A stretch of DNA of 42,552 nucleotides from Clostridiales bacterium (GTDB lineage Bacteria; Bacillota_A; Clostridia; Oscillospirales; Oscillospiraceae): the NCBI GenBank assembly GCA_014799485.1, contig JAAVHY010000008.1, positions 1 through 42,552 on the forward strand. The letters are read 5' to 3'. The notes under the pieces are model-generated. The model saw only the letters and a list, made by a program, of their open reading frames with translations, searched no databases and had not been told where the DNA came from. The position numbers and the translations under genes are program-made. This document shows positions 17,928 through 23,858 of the stretch, piece by piece; within the stretch, counting starts at the first letter, position 1; each line of letters starts with the position of its first letter.

Positions 17928-18683
17928 ATGTTAGCCAAGCGCATAATCCCATGCCTGGACGTCCGGGATGGCCGGGTGGTGAAAGGGGTCAACTTCATCA
18001 ACATCCGGGACGCCGGCGACCCGGTGGAGCTGGCAAAATTCTACTCAGACCAGGGTGCGGACGAGATCGTATTCCTGGACATCACCGCTACCAGCGATAC
18101 ACGGGACACCGTGGCCGACGTGGTGGAGCGCACCGCCGCCCAGGTGTTCGTCCCGCTGACGGTGGGGGGCGGCATCCGCACGCTGGATGATTTCCAACGG
18201 CTGCTCCGTGCAGGGGCGGATAAGATTTCTGTCAACTCCGCTGCTGTAAAGGATGAAACCTTGATTGCCAATGCCGCCCAACGGTTTGGCTCCCAATGCG
18301 TGGTGCTTGCCATTGACGCCCGCCGCCGTTCGGAGGGCTGGTATGAGGTAGTGGTGGCCGGAGGCAGGACGCCCACCGGGATCGACGCGGTGGAGTGGGC
18401 CCGCCGAGGCCAGGAACTGGGGGCGGGGGAGATCCTGCTCACCTCTATGGACGCCGATGGGACCAAGGCGGGCTTTGACATTGAAATGACCAGAGCGGTG
18501 ACCCAGGCGGTTTCCATCCCGGTGATCGCCTCCGGCGGCTGCGGCAGCCTGGAGCATTTTGCGGAAGTGTTCGAGCAGACCAACTGCGATGCGGCGCTGG
18601 CGGCGTCCCTGTTCCACTTTGGAGAGCTGACTGTACCCCAAGTGAAGGAGTTCCTCCGGGGGCGGGAAATCCCGGTGAGGTGA
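17928..18683 (+). CDS. hisF: Imidazole glycerol phosphate synthase, cyclase subunit
   Basis: TIM-barrel cyclase that joins PRFAR with ammonia from HisH to give imidazole glycerol phosphate and AICAR. It has 251 residues. Catalytic Asp residues are in [17 protein letters not shown] (residue 11) and VVLAIDARR (near 130). The phosphate loops VGGGIRT near 82 and [12 protein letters not shown] near 200 are intact. GGGAGGGG precedes the ATG. A 54-residue ORF lies between it and hisI. Confidence 0.98.
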   Translation: MLAKRIIPCLDVRDGRVVKGVNFINIRDAGDPVELAKFYSDQGADEIVFLDITATSDTRDTVADVVERTAAQVFVPLTVGGGIRTLDDFQRLLRAGADKISVNSAAVKDETLIANAAQRFGSQCVVLAIDARRRSEGWYEVVVAGGRTPTGIDAVEWARRGQELGAGEILLTSMDADGTKAGFDIEMTRAVTQAVSIPVIASGGCGSLEHFAEVFEQTNCDAALAASLFHFGELTVPQVKEFLRGREIPVR

Positions 18684-18690
18684 GACGCCG

Positions 18691-18855
18691 ATGCTGGACG
18701 ATTTGCTGGAACTGGCGCTGGAAATCGGCGGGGAAGTGCTGGAAGCTGTGGCTGAGAACATGTGGGAAAAGAAAAAGAAACCGAAGCGGAAGCAGCGGCC
18801 CAAGACAGAAGAGCCTTGGGAAAGGCAGGAAAAGAAGCCACCCTGGGAGGCGTAG
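18691..18855 (+). CDS. 54-aa ORF of unknown function inside the his operon
   Basis: A short reading frame between hisF and hisI that is not a recognised his gene. Residues 1-24 form an acidic, leucine-rich amphipathic helix (MLDDLLELALEIGGEVLEAV). Residues 25-54 are strongly basic and hydrophilic (EKKKKPKRKQRPKTEE), with three Trp residues and Pro in the tail. AGGTGAG lies 6 bases before the ATG, and the stop falls 3 bases before the hisI ATG, the tight spacing of a translated operon member. Nothing in it suggests an enzyme; a small protein-binding or membrane-surface role is possible but unsupported. Confidence 0.6.
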   Translation: MLDDLLELALEIGGEVLEAVAENMWEKKKKPKRKQRPKTEEPWERQEKKPPWEA

Positions 18856-18858
18856 CGT

Positions 18859-19176
18859 ATGTTTGATATTGAGCTGTTGTTTCAAAAATCCGAGCTGATC
18901 CCGGTCATCATCCAGGACATAGACAGCAGGGAGGTACTTATGCTGGGCTACGCCGACCGGGAAGCGGTAAAGCTGACCCTGGAAACCAAAACCGCCTGGT
19001 TTTGGAGCCGCAGCCGGAAAAAGCTGTGGAACAAAGGGGAGAGCAGCGGGAATTTCCTTCACGTAAAAGAGGTCTACGCCGATTGCGACACGGACACGCT
19101 GCTCTGCCTTTGCAAACCGGACGGCCCCACCTGCCACACTGGGGCTCGCAGCTGCTTTTTCAACCAAATCATGTGA
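18859..19176 (+). CDS. hisI: Phosphoribosyl-AMP cyclohydrolase
   Basis: Opens the adenine ring of phosphoribosyl-AMP, the third step of the pathway, using zinc and magnesium. It has 105 residues and is the stand-alone form (not fused to HisE). TAWFWSRSRKKLWNKGESSG is the substrate block. YADCDTDTLL near residue 73 supplies the Asp and Cys ligands, and CHTGARSCFF near 92 has the remaining Cys ligands. GGGAGG at 18845-18850 lies inside the end of the preceding 54-aa ORF. Confidence 0.97.
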   Translation: MFDIELLFQKSELIPVIIQDIDSREVLMLGYADREAVKLTLETKTAWFWSRSRKKLWNKGESSGNFLHVKEVYADCDTDTLLCLCKPDGPTCHTGARSCFFNQIM

Positions 19177-19197
19177 TAATCTTGGGAGGGACATGTT

Positions 19198-19524
19198 ATG
19201 GACAGCACACTGGAGACCCTGTACGGGGTGGTTTTGGACCGCAGGGTCCACCCACAGGAGGGGTCGTATACCTGCTATTTGTTTGACAAAGGGCTGGACA
19301 AGATCCTAAAAAAAGTGGGGGAGGAGTGTGCCGAGACCATCATCGCGGCAAAAAATGATGTCCCTGCCGACACAGTGGGGGAGATCTGCGACCTTATTTA
19401 CCACCTGATGGTGATGATGGCGGAAAAGGGCATCCCTTTGGACGATGTGTTGACGGAGCTGGACCGCCGGGCGCGGAAAATCGGGAACCTGAAACAGATG
19501 AAGCAGGTGGACCGGGAAAGCTGA
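19198..19524 (+). CDS. hisE: Phosphoribosyl-ATP pyrophosphohydrolase
   Basis: Hydrolyses phosphoribosyl-ATP to phosphoribosyl-AMP, the second step; MazG-like all-alpha fold. It has 108 residues. The signature EECAETIIAAKND near residue 41 and the helix ICDLIYHLMVMMAEKG near 63 carry the metal-binding Glu and Asp residues. GGGAGGG precedes the ATG. It is the last gene of the his operon; a strong terminator hairpin follows within 10 bases. Confidence 0.96.
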   Translation: MDSTLETLYGVVLDRRVHPQEGSYTCYLFDKGLDKILKKVGEECAETIIAAKNDVPADTVGEICDLIYHLMVMMAEKGIPLDDVLTELDRRARKIGNLKQMKQVDRES

Positions 19525-19531
19525 CAACAGA

Positions 19532-19565
19532 AAAAGGGACACCGCCAACTGGCGGTGTCCCTTTT
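19532..19565 (+). terminator. Terminator of the his operon
   Basis: A perfect 15-bp stem (19532-19546 with 19551-19565), loop AACT, ending in CCCTTTTG. It is convergent with the terminator of the minus-strand mini-gene next door. Confidence 0.88.
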
Positions 19566-19573
19566 GTTGAGAC

Positions 19574-19600
19574 AAAATAAAATCGTCCCAAAGGGGACGA
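19574..19600 (-). terminator. Terminator of the 26-aa mini-gene
   Basis: On the minus strand a 7-bp stem TCGTCCC/GGGACGA (19600-19594 with 19589-19583) and a four-base loop, then TTTTATTTT (19582-19574). It lies 34 bases after the mini-gene stop. Confidence 0.8.
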
Positions 19601-19634
19601 GTTAAATCTCAGACCTTTGACATTTCCGTCGTGC

Positions 19635-19715
19635 TCAGCGGTCGCTGGGAACGGTAGTCTCTCCGGCGAAGATCAACTCGTCGATATCAACGGGCACAGA
19701 ATAGAGGACCTTCAT
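19635..19715 (-). CDS. 26-aa peptide gene, function unknown
   Basis: A tiny reading frame with a complete expression unit. A strong promoter lies at 19776-19748. An unusually full Shine-Dalgarno, AAGGAGGTGATTGAA, runs up to the ATG at 19715. The stop is TGA at 19637-19635 and an intrinsic terminator follows. The peptide starts MKVLYSVPVDIDELIF and ends in a polar tail (ETTVPSDR). It is acidic overall and has no Cys, no signal peptide and no membrane helix, so it does not look like a membrane toxin or a Cys-type bacteriocin. I do not recognise it. The roughly 168-base transcript could equally act as a small RNA carrying a short ORF. Confidence 0.62.
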   Translation of the reverse strand: MKVLYSVPVDIDELIFAGETTVPSDR

Positions 19716-19747
19716 TTCAATCACCTCCTTGCCTTATCTTGTTGTGT

Positions 19748-19776
19748 ATTATAGCAATAATTATTTCATTTGTAAA
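19748..19776 (-). promoter_or_regulatory. Strong promoter of the 26-aa mini-gene
   Basis: Minus strand: TTTACA (19776-19771), 17-base spacer, perfect TATAAT (19753-19748), with TGC just before the -10. It is divergent from the tRNA-Gly promoter; a GAAAATTTTC palindrome (19789-19798) lies between the two. Confidence 0.85.
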
Positions 19777-19835
19777 GAGGGTTTTGTAGAAAATTTTCAA
19801 AGGCCGGCTTCTGCCGCATCCGCAGGAAAAAATAC

Positions 19836-19864
19836 TTGCATTTTTTTCCGAAGTCTGCTATAAT
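19836..19864 (+). promoter_or_regulatory. Promoter of tRNA-Gly
   Basis: TTGCAT (19836-19841), 17 bases, perfect TATAAT (19859-19864) with TGC before the -10, and the tRNA 12 bases downstream. Confidence 0.8.
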
Positions 19865-19876
19865 GCAAAAACAGTT

Positions 19877-19950
19877 GCGGGTGTAGTTCAATGGTAGAAT
19901 GTCAGCTTCCCAAGCTGAACACGGGGGTTCGATTCCCCTCACCCGCTCCA
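19877..19950 (+). tRNA. tRNA-Gly(CCC)
   Basis: A 74-base cloverleaf with encoded CCA. The acceptor arms GCGGGTG and CACCCGC pair fully. The D loop contains AATGGTA. The anticodon arm TCAGC-TTCCCAA-GCTGA gives anticodon CCC, and the T arm carries GGTTCGATTCC. It has its own promoter and terminator. Confidence 0.96.
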
Positions 19951-19956
19951 CATCGG
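19941..19956 (+). repeat. tRNA-Gly 3' end, left copy of a direct repeat
   Basis: ACCCGCTCCACAT (19941-19953), covering the tRNA 3' arm, CCA and three bases beyond, recurs exactly at 21562-21574; after one mismatch, GG continues in both copies. The repeat brackets the methyltransferase and DinB-like genes, as an attachment-site duplication would. Confidence 0.6.
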
Positions 19957-19989
19957 AGCAAGCGGTACAACTGCTTGCTCCGATTTTTT
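19952..19989 (+). terminator. Terminator of tRNA-Gly
   Basis: A 12-bp perfect stem (19952-19963 with 19973-19984) and a nine-base loop, then five T. The methyltransferase start codons lie 9-27 bases after the T-run. Confidence 0.88.
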
Positions 19990-20015
19990 AACCCGGGGTG
20001 ATTGGGGTGGATGAT

Positions 20016-20813
20016 GTGAATTTTGACGAGCTTTATAAGATAAAAGATGAGATCGAACAGATCCAGAAGACCTATGAGCTGTTTGACGAGGACAGCAGGC
20101 TGAACCGCTCTAAGGCCGCGCGGGTGGAGTTTTTGACCACGACCCGTTACATTGAGCGCTACGTGAAGCCCGGGGCCCGTATTCTGGATGTTGGCGCCGG
20201 AGCGGGGGAGTACAGCCTCTATTTTGCGAGAAAAGGGTATAAAGTGCGCGCCCTGGAGCTGGCGGACAATAATATCAAAGCGTTCCGCAAAAAAATCAGG
20301 CCGGCGGATGAAATCGAGCTTGTCCAGGGGAACGCGGTGGATCTGGGCCGGTATGAGGATGAAAGCTTTGACGCTGTCTTGCTGTTCGGGCCGCTGTACC
20401 ATCTGCACAAGGAGGAGGACCGGCAGCGGTGCATCGCGGAGGCAAAGCGCGTTTGCAAGCCGGGCGGCAAGCTCTTCTTTGCGTTCATTTCCAACGATAT
20501 GGTCATCCTGACCGAGTTCTCCTACCGCCCGGACTATTTCACGGCGGGGGACTATAATAAGGATACCTTCAAGCTGGACGATTTCCCCTTCGTATTCCAC
20601 ACGGTGGATGGGTGCCGCCGGATGCTCCGGGACGGCGGCGTCCGGGTGCTCCACGAGGTGGCCGCCGACGGCGTCAGCGAGCTGATGGAGGATCGGATCA
20701 ACGCCATGGACGATGAGAGCTACGCCCAATATCTAAGGTATCATGAGTACATTTGTGAAAAGCCGGAGCTGCTGGGCATGACCAACCACCTGCTGTTTGT
20801 GGGGGAGAAGTAA
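20016..20813 (+). CDS. Class I SAM-dependent methyltransferase
   Basis: Rossmann-fold methyltransferase of unknown substrate, about 265 residues. The SAM loop ILDVGAGAGEYSLYFA is near residue 56, the acidic strand-2 end is VRALEL near 77, and motif IV is SFDAVLLFGPLYHLH near 117, followed by AKRVCKPGGKLFFAF. The start is uncertain among GTG codons at 19998, 20007 and 20016; 20016 gives MNFDELYKIKDE and is preceded by GGGGTGG. It sits directly after a tRNA terminator with no clear promoter of its own, and an adjacent TTG/ATG start leads into the DinB-like gene. The pair may be a transferred cassette. Confidence 0.85.
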   Translation: MNFDELYKIKDEIEQIQKTYELFDEDSRLNRSKAARVEFLTTTRYIERYVKPGARILDVGAGAGEYSLYFARKGYKVRALELADNNIKAFRKKIRPADEIELVQGNAVDLGRYEDESFDAVLLFGPLYHLHKEEDRQRCIAEAKRVCKPGGKLFFAFISNDMVILTEFSYRPDYFTAGDYNKDTFKLDDFPFVFHTVDGCRRMLRDGGVRVLHEVAADGVSELMEDRINAMDDESYAQYLRYHEYICEKPELLGMTNHLLFVGEK

Positions 20814-20840
20814 TTGCGTTTACAGGACAAGGGGCAGAGT

Positions 20841-21548
20841 ATGAAGATAAAGTGCGCCTGGGAACATAACGGAGACGACACGCTGCTGCACGCGGTCAAC
20901 TGCGCGGGGGCATATGCCCGAGGGGCGGACAGGGAGCTGGCGCTTGGAAAGATTCCGGGGGAGGTCATGTCCTACTTGCGCTGGAGCGGAAGGCCGGTCC
21001 CGAAAGAGATTGAGGTCGAAATCGTCCAGGAGAAAAGCAGCGAACTCCAGATCGCGGACGCCGATTCAGATATCCTGCTCGAGGAGGAGCGCGGGCCGCT
21101 GTCGAGGGAGGAGTATTTGGGGCTGAAATCACTGGCACTGAAATCCGCCGAAGACTTTTATGCGCTGTATACCTCCGTCCCGAACAAAAATGTCAGCTGC
21201 CTGCCAGAGCGGAGTACATTTTACGGCCCCGTTCCCCGGACGGCCCAGGAGATGTATGAACACACCAAAAACGTAAACTCCTACTATTTTGGGGAGATCG
21301 GCGTTGACGTGGACAATGAGGGGACCATCATCCAGTGCCGCCAAAGGGGATTTGCGCTTTTGGAGCAGTCCGACGGCTTTTTATGGGCCCCTGCCGTTGT
21401 GGGCAGTTACGATGAGCTGTGGTCCCTTAGAAAAGTGCTGCGCCGGTTTATCTGGCATGACCGAATTCACGCCAAGGCGATGTATCGGATGGCAGTCCGT
21501 ACCTTTGGGAAAAGGGTGGTCAACGATCCGTTCCAGTTTGATGAATAA
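20841..21548 (+). CDS. DinB-like four-helix protein with HicB-like N-terminus
   Basis: A 235-residue cytoplasmic protein with two parts. Residues 1-65 (MKIKCAWEHNGDDTLLHAVN, then GAYARGADRELALGKIPGE) look like the small HicB/antitoxin-like alpha-beta fold. The rest resembles DinB/YfiT four-helix domains, with HTKNVNSYYFGEIG near 141 and the WHDRIHAKAMYR motif near 205 that gives an H-x3-H pair (His206, His210) plus His141 as likely metal ligands. The substrate is unknown; DinB relatives include thiol transferases. The ATG at 20841 follows AAGGGGC; an upstream TTG at 20814 is less likely. It is co-oriented with the methyltransferase 27 bases upstream and ends at a terminator. Confidence 0.68.
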   Translation: MKIKCAWEHNGDDTLLHAVNCAGAYARGADRELALGKIPGEVMSYLRWSGRPVPKEIEVEIVQEKSSELQIADADSDILLEEERGPLSREEYLGLKSLALKSAEDFYALYTSVPNKNVSCLPERSTFYGPVPRTAQEMYEHTKNVNSYYFGEIGVDVDNEGTIIQCRQRGFALLEQSDGFLWAPAVVGSYDELWSLRKVLRRFIWHDRIHAKAMYRMAVRTFGKRVVNDPFQFDE

Positions 21549-21559
21549 CGCTTCGCCTG

Positions 21560-21589
21560 AGACCCGCTCCACATTGGGGCGGGTCTTTT
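21560..21589 (+). terminator. Terminator after the DinB-like gene
   Basis: An 11-bp stem with one G-U pair (21560-21570 with 21576-21586), loop ACATT, followed by TTT. The left arm contains the second copy of the tRNA-Gly 3' sequence. Confidence 0.7.
21562..21577 (+). repeat. Right copy of the tRNA-Gly 3' end repeat
   Basis: Thirteen bases identical to the end of tRNA-Gly and its flank (see 19941). It lies 1.6 kb downstream, just outside the DinB-like gene. Confidence 0.6.
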
Positions 21590-21609
21590 ACGTCTCGGTC
21601 CCGGTTTGC

Positions 21610-21636
21610 ATAAAACCCCATCCCCGGACATACAGT
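21610..21636 (+). promoter_or_regulatory. Sigma-E-type promoter of the SpoIVFA/SpoIVFB-like pair
   Basis: ATA (21610-21612), a 16-base gap and CATACAGT (21629-21636) fully match the Bacillus sigma-E consensus ATA-N16-18-CATACAnT. The start site would be near 21643, 25 bases before the gene. Mother-cell expression fits the products. Confidence 0.72.
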
Positions 21637-21667
21637 ATGACAGACTGTGTGGACAAGGAGGGGTAGT

Positions 21668-22669
21668 ATGGACGGTGTATCCAGACGCACAGCGGGAAGC
21701 AGAACGCGGAGACCTGCCCAGCGGGCAAGACGGCGCCCGACCCGGAGCGGCGAGGCAGAAGGGGATCAGCGTAGGCTCATCCAGCTGGCGGTCAGTCTGG
21801 TCCTGTTTCTGCTGGTGTACATTGGCCGTGGTGTGTTTCCCGCACAGCTGGAAGTATGGAAAACGGCCACGGCCGTCAATGTGGACTTCAAAGCGGCCTT
21901 CCAGCAGTTCAGCTCGGCCCTGTCCCAGGGGGAACCGGTGCGGGAGACTCTGGAGGCGCTGTGCGTCCAGCTGCTGGGCGGCGAGGTGAAGGAAAAAGAT
22001 TCGCCGCAGCTTCCTGCCTATGAACCGCCGCAAGCTGTAGTCCTTTTGAGCCAGACCACAGGCGGCGGGCTGAATTATTTGAACGAGCAGGGCGTGTTCC
22101 CCGGGCTTGAGCGTCCCCAAAAGGGGGACGAGCCGGTTGTAAATGAGCCGCTCCCAACCGAGCCGGAGCCTTCGGAGCCCAGCGAGCCCGCTGTGGTGAC
22201 GGCTATGGCCCAGGAGTACACCGACGATGGGGTGAAGCTGCCCCGAAATGTGAGCCTGGCATTCTACGAGTTGGGACTGAGCGAGACAACGGTACCCGTG
22301 AATGGGACGATCACCTCTGGATTTGGCTACCGGGATCACCCGATCAGCGGTAATAACGAATTTCACCTGGCGTTGGACATCGGCGCGGCGGAGGGGACGG
22401 AGATCGGCGCATTTGCCGCCGGGACGGTGGAATATATCGGTCAGAGCGATGAGTTCGGCAACTATCTGAAGATCCGCCACGACAACAATGTCAGCAGCTT
22501 TTACGCCCATTGCAGCAAGCTGCTGGTACACAAGGGGGACCAGGTTGCCTGCGGCCAGACGGTGGCGCTAGTAGGGCATACGGGAAACGCCACCGGGCCT
22601 CACCTCCACCTGACCATTGAGAAGGACAATATTCGATTGGATCCGGCATACTATGTGGATCTATCGTGA
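21668..22669 (+). CDS. M23 (LytM) peptidase-domain protein, SpoIVFA-like
   Basis: A 333-residue bitopic membrane protein. A basic cytoplasmic N-terminus (residues 1-36, many Arg) leads into one membrane helix (about 38-54), then a low-complexity Glu/Pro stretch (about 150-175) and a C-terminal LytM domain. The domain keeps His233 and Asp237 (HLALD), His281, and the pair His312/His314 (HLHL), so the zinc site looks complete. This layout and the adjacent M50 protease match SpoIVFA, which anchors and restrains SpoIVFB; a SpoIIQ-like role is the alternative. GGAGGGG precedes the ATG at 21668. It overlaps the next gene by 17 bases and sits behind a sigma-E-type promoter. Confidence 0.8.
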   Translation: MDGVSRRTAGSRTRRPAQRARRRPTRSGEAEGDQRRLIQLAVSLVLFLLVYIGRGVFPAQLEVWKTATAVNVDFKAAFQQFSSALSQGEPVRETLEALCVQLLGGEVKEKDSPQLPAYEPPQAVVLLSQTTGGGLNYLNEQGVFPGLERPQKGDEPVVNEPLPTEPEPSEPSEPAVVTAMAQEYTDDGVKLPRNVSLAFYELGLSETTVPVNGTITSGFGYRDHPISGNNEFHLALDIGAAEGTEIGAFAAGTVEYIGQSDEFGNYLKIRHDNNVSSFYAHCSKLLVHKGDQVACGQTVALVGHTGNATGPHLHLTIEKDNIRLDPAYYVDLS

Positions 22670-23237
22670 AACCCCGCGGGTGGAGGTGAGCCCCGGCTTC
22701 CTGCTGACGCTGGGCGTGCTGTTCTGGCTGGACGAAGGGATCGGGCTGCTGCCCTGCGGGTTATTGGCCTGTGCCCTGCATGAGCTTGGCCATGTGGCGG
22801 CTGCCGCCGCGTTAGGCGGGTCCATAAAGGGATTATCATTAACAGCCGTTGGGGCGGAACTGCGTATGGACTATAAGGAACCGCTGACCTACGGGCAGGA
22901 CAGCCTGGTGGCGCTGGCGGGCCCGGCGGCCAATCTGCTGTTCGGCGTACTGGCCCTTGCCTTGGGCTGGCAGTTGGCGGCGGTACTCACTTTGGCGGTG
23001 GGAGCGTTCAACCTGCTGCCCGTCCTGCCCCTGGACGGGGGACAGGTGGTGTATGCCCTGCTGGCGGAGCGGCTGGACGCGGATTGGGCGGAACGGCTGA
23101 TGACGGCGTTGTCCGGGTGCCTGGTCGGGGCGCTGGTGGGCGTGGGGGTCGTGTCCGCCGTCCACTATGCCAACGTGACCCTGCTACTCACCGCCTTGTG
23201 GCTGCTGGCGGGCGTTCTGCGGCGGGGGAGCGAATAA
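22653..23237 (+). CDS. spoIVFB: M50 intramembrane protease, SpoIVFB-like
   Basis: A 194-residue polytopic membrane protein. The zinc site is HELGH (His43, Glu44, His47) in the first conserved helix; ALAGPAANLLFG follows near 87 and the third ligand Asp128 lies in LPVLPLDGG. SpoIVFB cleaves pro-sigma-K in the mother cell. The protein lacks the C-terminal CBS domain found in Bacillus SpoIVFB, so control by ATP binding through CBS is not expected. The start ATG lies inside the end of the upstream LytM gene; the ribosome site is weak, which suggests coupling. It could be another M50B family member, but context favours SpoIVFB. Confidence 0.8.
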   Translation: MWIYRETPRVEVSPGFLLTLGVLFWLDEGIGLLPCGLLACALHELGHVAAAAALGGSIKGLSLTAVGAELRMDYKEPLTYGQDSLVALAGPAANLLFGVLALALGWQLAAVLTLAVGAFNLLPVLPLDGGQVVYALLAERLDADWAERLMTALSGCLVGALVGVGVVSAVHYANVTLLLTALWLLAGVLRRGSE

Positions 23238-23262
23238 AAACCGTTTGTATTGAAAAAAATAC

Positions 23263-23291
23263 TTGCAAATCCAACCCAGTTGTGGTAAACT
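23263..23291 (+). promoter_or_regulatory. Promoter of rplS
   Basis: TTGCAA (23263-23268), 17 bases, TAAACT (23286-23291) with TGG before the -10. Confidence 0.75.
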
Positions 23292-23307
23292 ACCTAAGTC
23301 TGAAAAA

Positions 23308-23350
23308 GGGCGGTCCTCTGCGCGGCCACAGGCATGGACGCATGAACGCC
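23308..23350 (+). promoter_or_regulatory. Candidate structured leader of rplS
   Basis: Bases 23309-23312 can pair with 23347-23350 and 23313-23316 with 23336-23339, leaving a 7-base one-sided bulge, and a small inner stem forms at 23318-23331. It lies between the promoter and the L19 start, where leader RNAs for L19 have been described in bacteria. A match to a named motif was not established. Confidence 0.38.
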
Positions 23351-23372
23351 TGAAATTAGGAGGAAAACACAA

Positions 23373-23714
23373 ATGGAACTGCTTAAGCAATTCAGCGAGA
23401 AGTACATGAAGGACGAGGCTCCTTCCGTCAGCGTGGGCGACACCGTCCGGGTCCACATCCGGGTAAAAGAGGGTAGCCGCGAGCGTATCCAGGTGTTCGA
23501 GGGCACCGTTATCGCCAAGAAGCACGGCGGCGTGGAGGAGAGCTTCACCGTTCGCCGTATCTCCTACGGCGTTGGCGTGGAGAAGGTGTTCCCCCTGCAC
23601 GCCCCCACCATCGAGAAGGTTGAGACCGTCCGCCGGGGCAAGGTCCGCCGGGCCAAGCTGTACTACCTGCGCGACCGCGTGGGCAAGGCCGCCAAGGTCA
23701 AAGAGGATCTGTAA
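23373..23714 (+). CDS. rplS: 50S ribosomal protein L19
   Basis: Large-subunit ribosomal protein at the 30S-50S interface. It has 113 residues (family 113-120). Conserved blocks are [56 protein letters not shown] and the basic C-terminus [28 protein letters not shown] precedes the ATG. It is transcribed from its own promoter with a possible regulatory leader and ends at a strong hairpin; trmD, its usual upstream partner, is not here. Confidence 0.98.
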   Translation: MELLKQFSEKYMKDEAPSVSVGDTVRVHIRVKEGSRERIQVFEGTVIAKKHGGVEESFTVRRISYGVGVEKVFPLHAPTIEKVETVRRGKVRRAKLYYLRDRVGKAAKVKEDL

Positions 23715-23720
23715 GACACG

Positions 23721-23759
23721 AAATAAAAAAGGAGCGGGAGACCGCTCCTTTTTTATTTT
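23721..23759 (+). terminator. Terminator of rplS
   Basis: A 17-bp perfect stem (23721-23737 with 23742-23758), loop GAGA, with A-runs and T-runs on both sides, so it could act in both directions. Confidence 0.92.
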
Positions 23760-23774
23760 AAAACCGCGAAAAGG

Positions 23775-23803
23775 TGGACGCGCCCAGTCTTTTGTGGTAA
23801 AAT
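23775..23803 (+). promoter_or_regulatory. Promoter of the ylqF-rnhB-yraN operon
   Basis: TGGACG (23775-23780), 17 bases, TAAAAT (23798-23803) with TGG before the -10. Confidence 0.6.
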
Positions 23804-23858
23804 GAGCATCAACGTAAAAGGGCGCAGGACTGATTGCATGAAGAAGGAGGCCGCTTCA

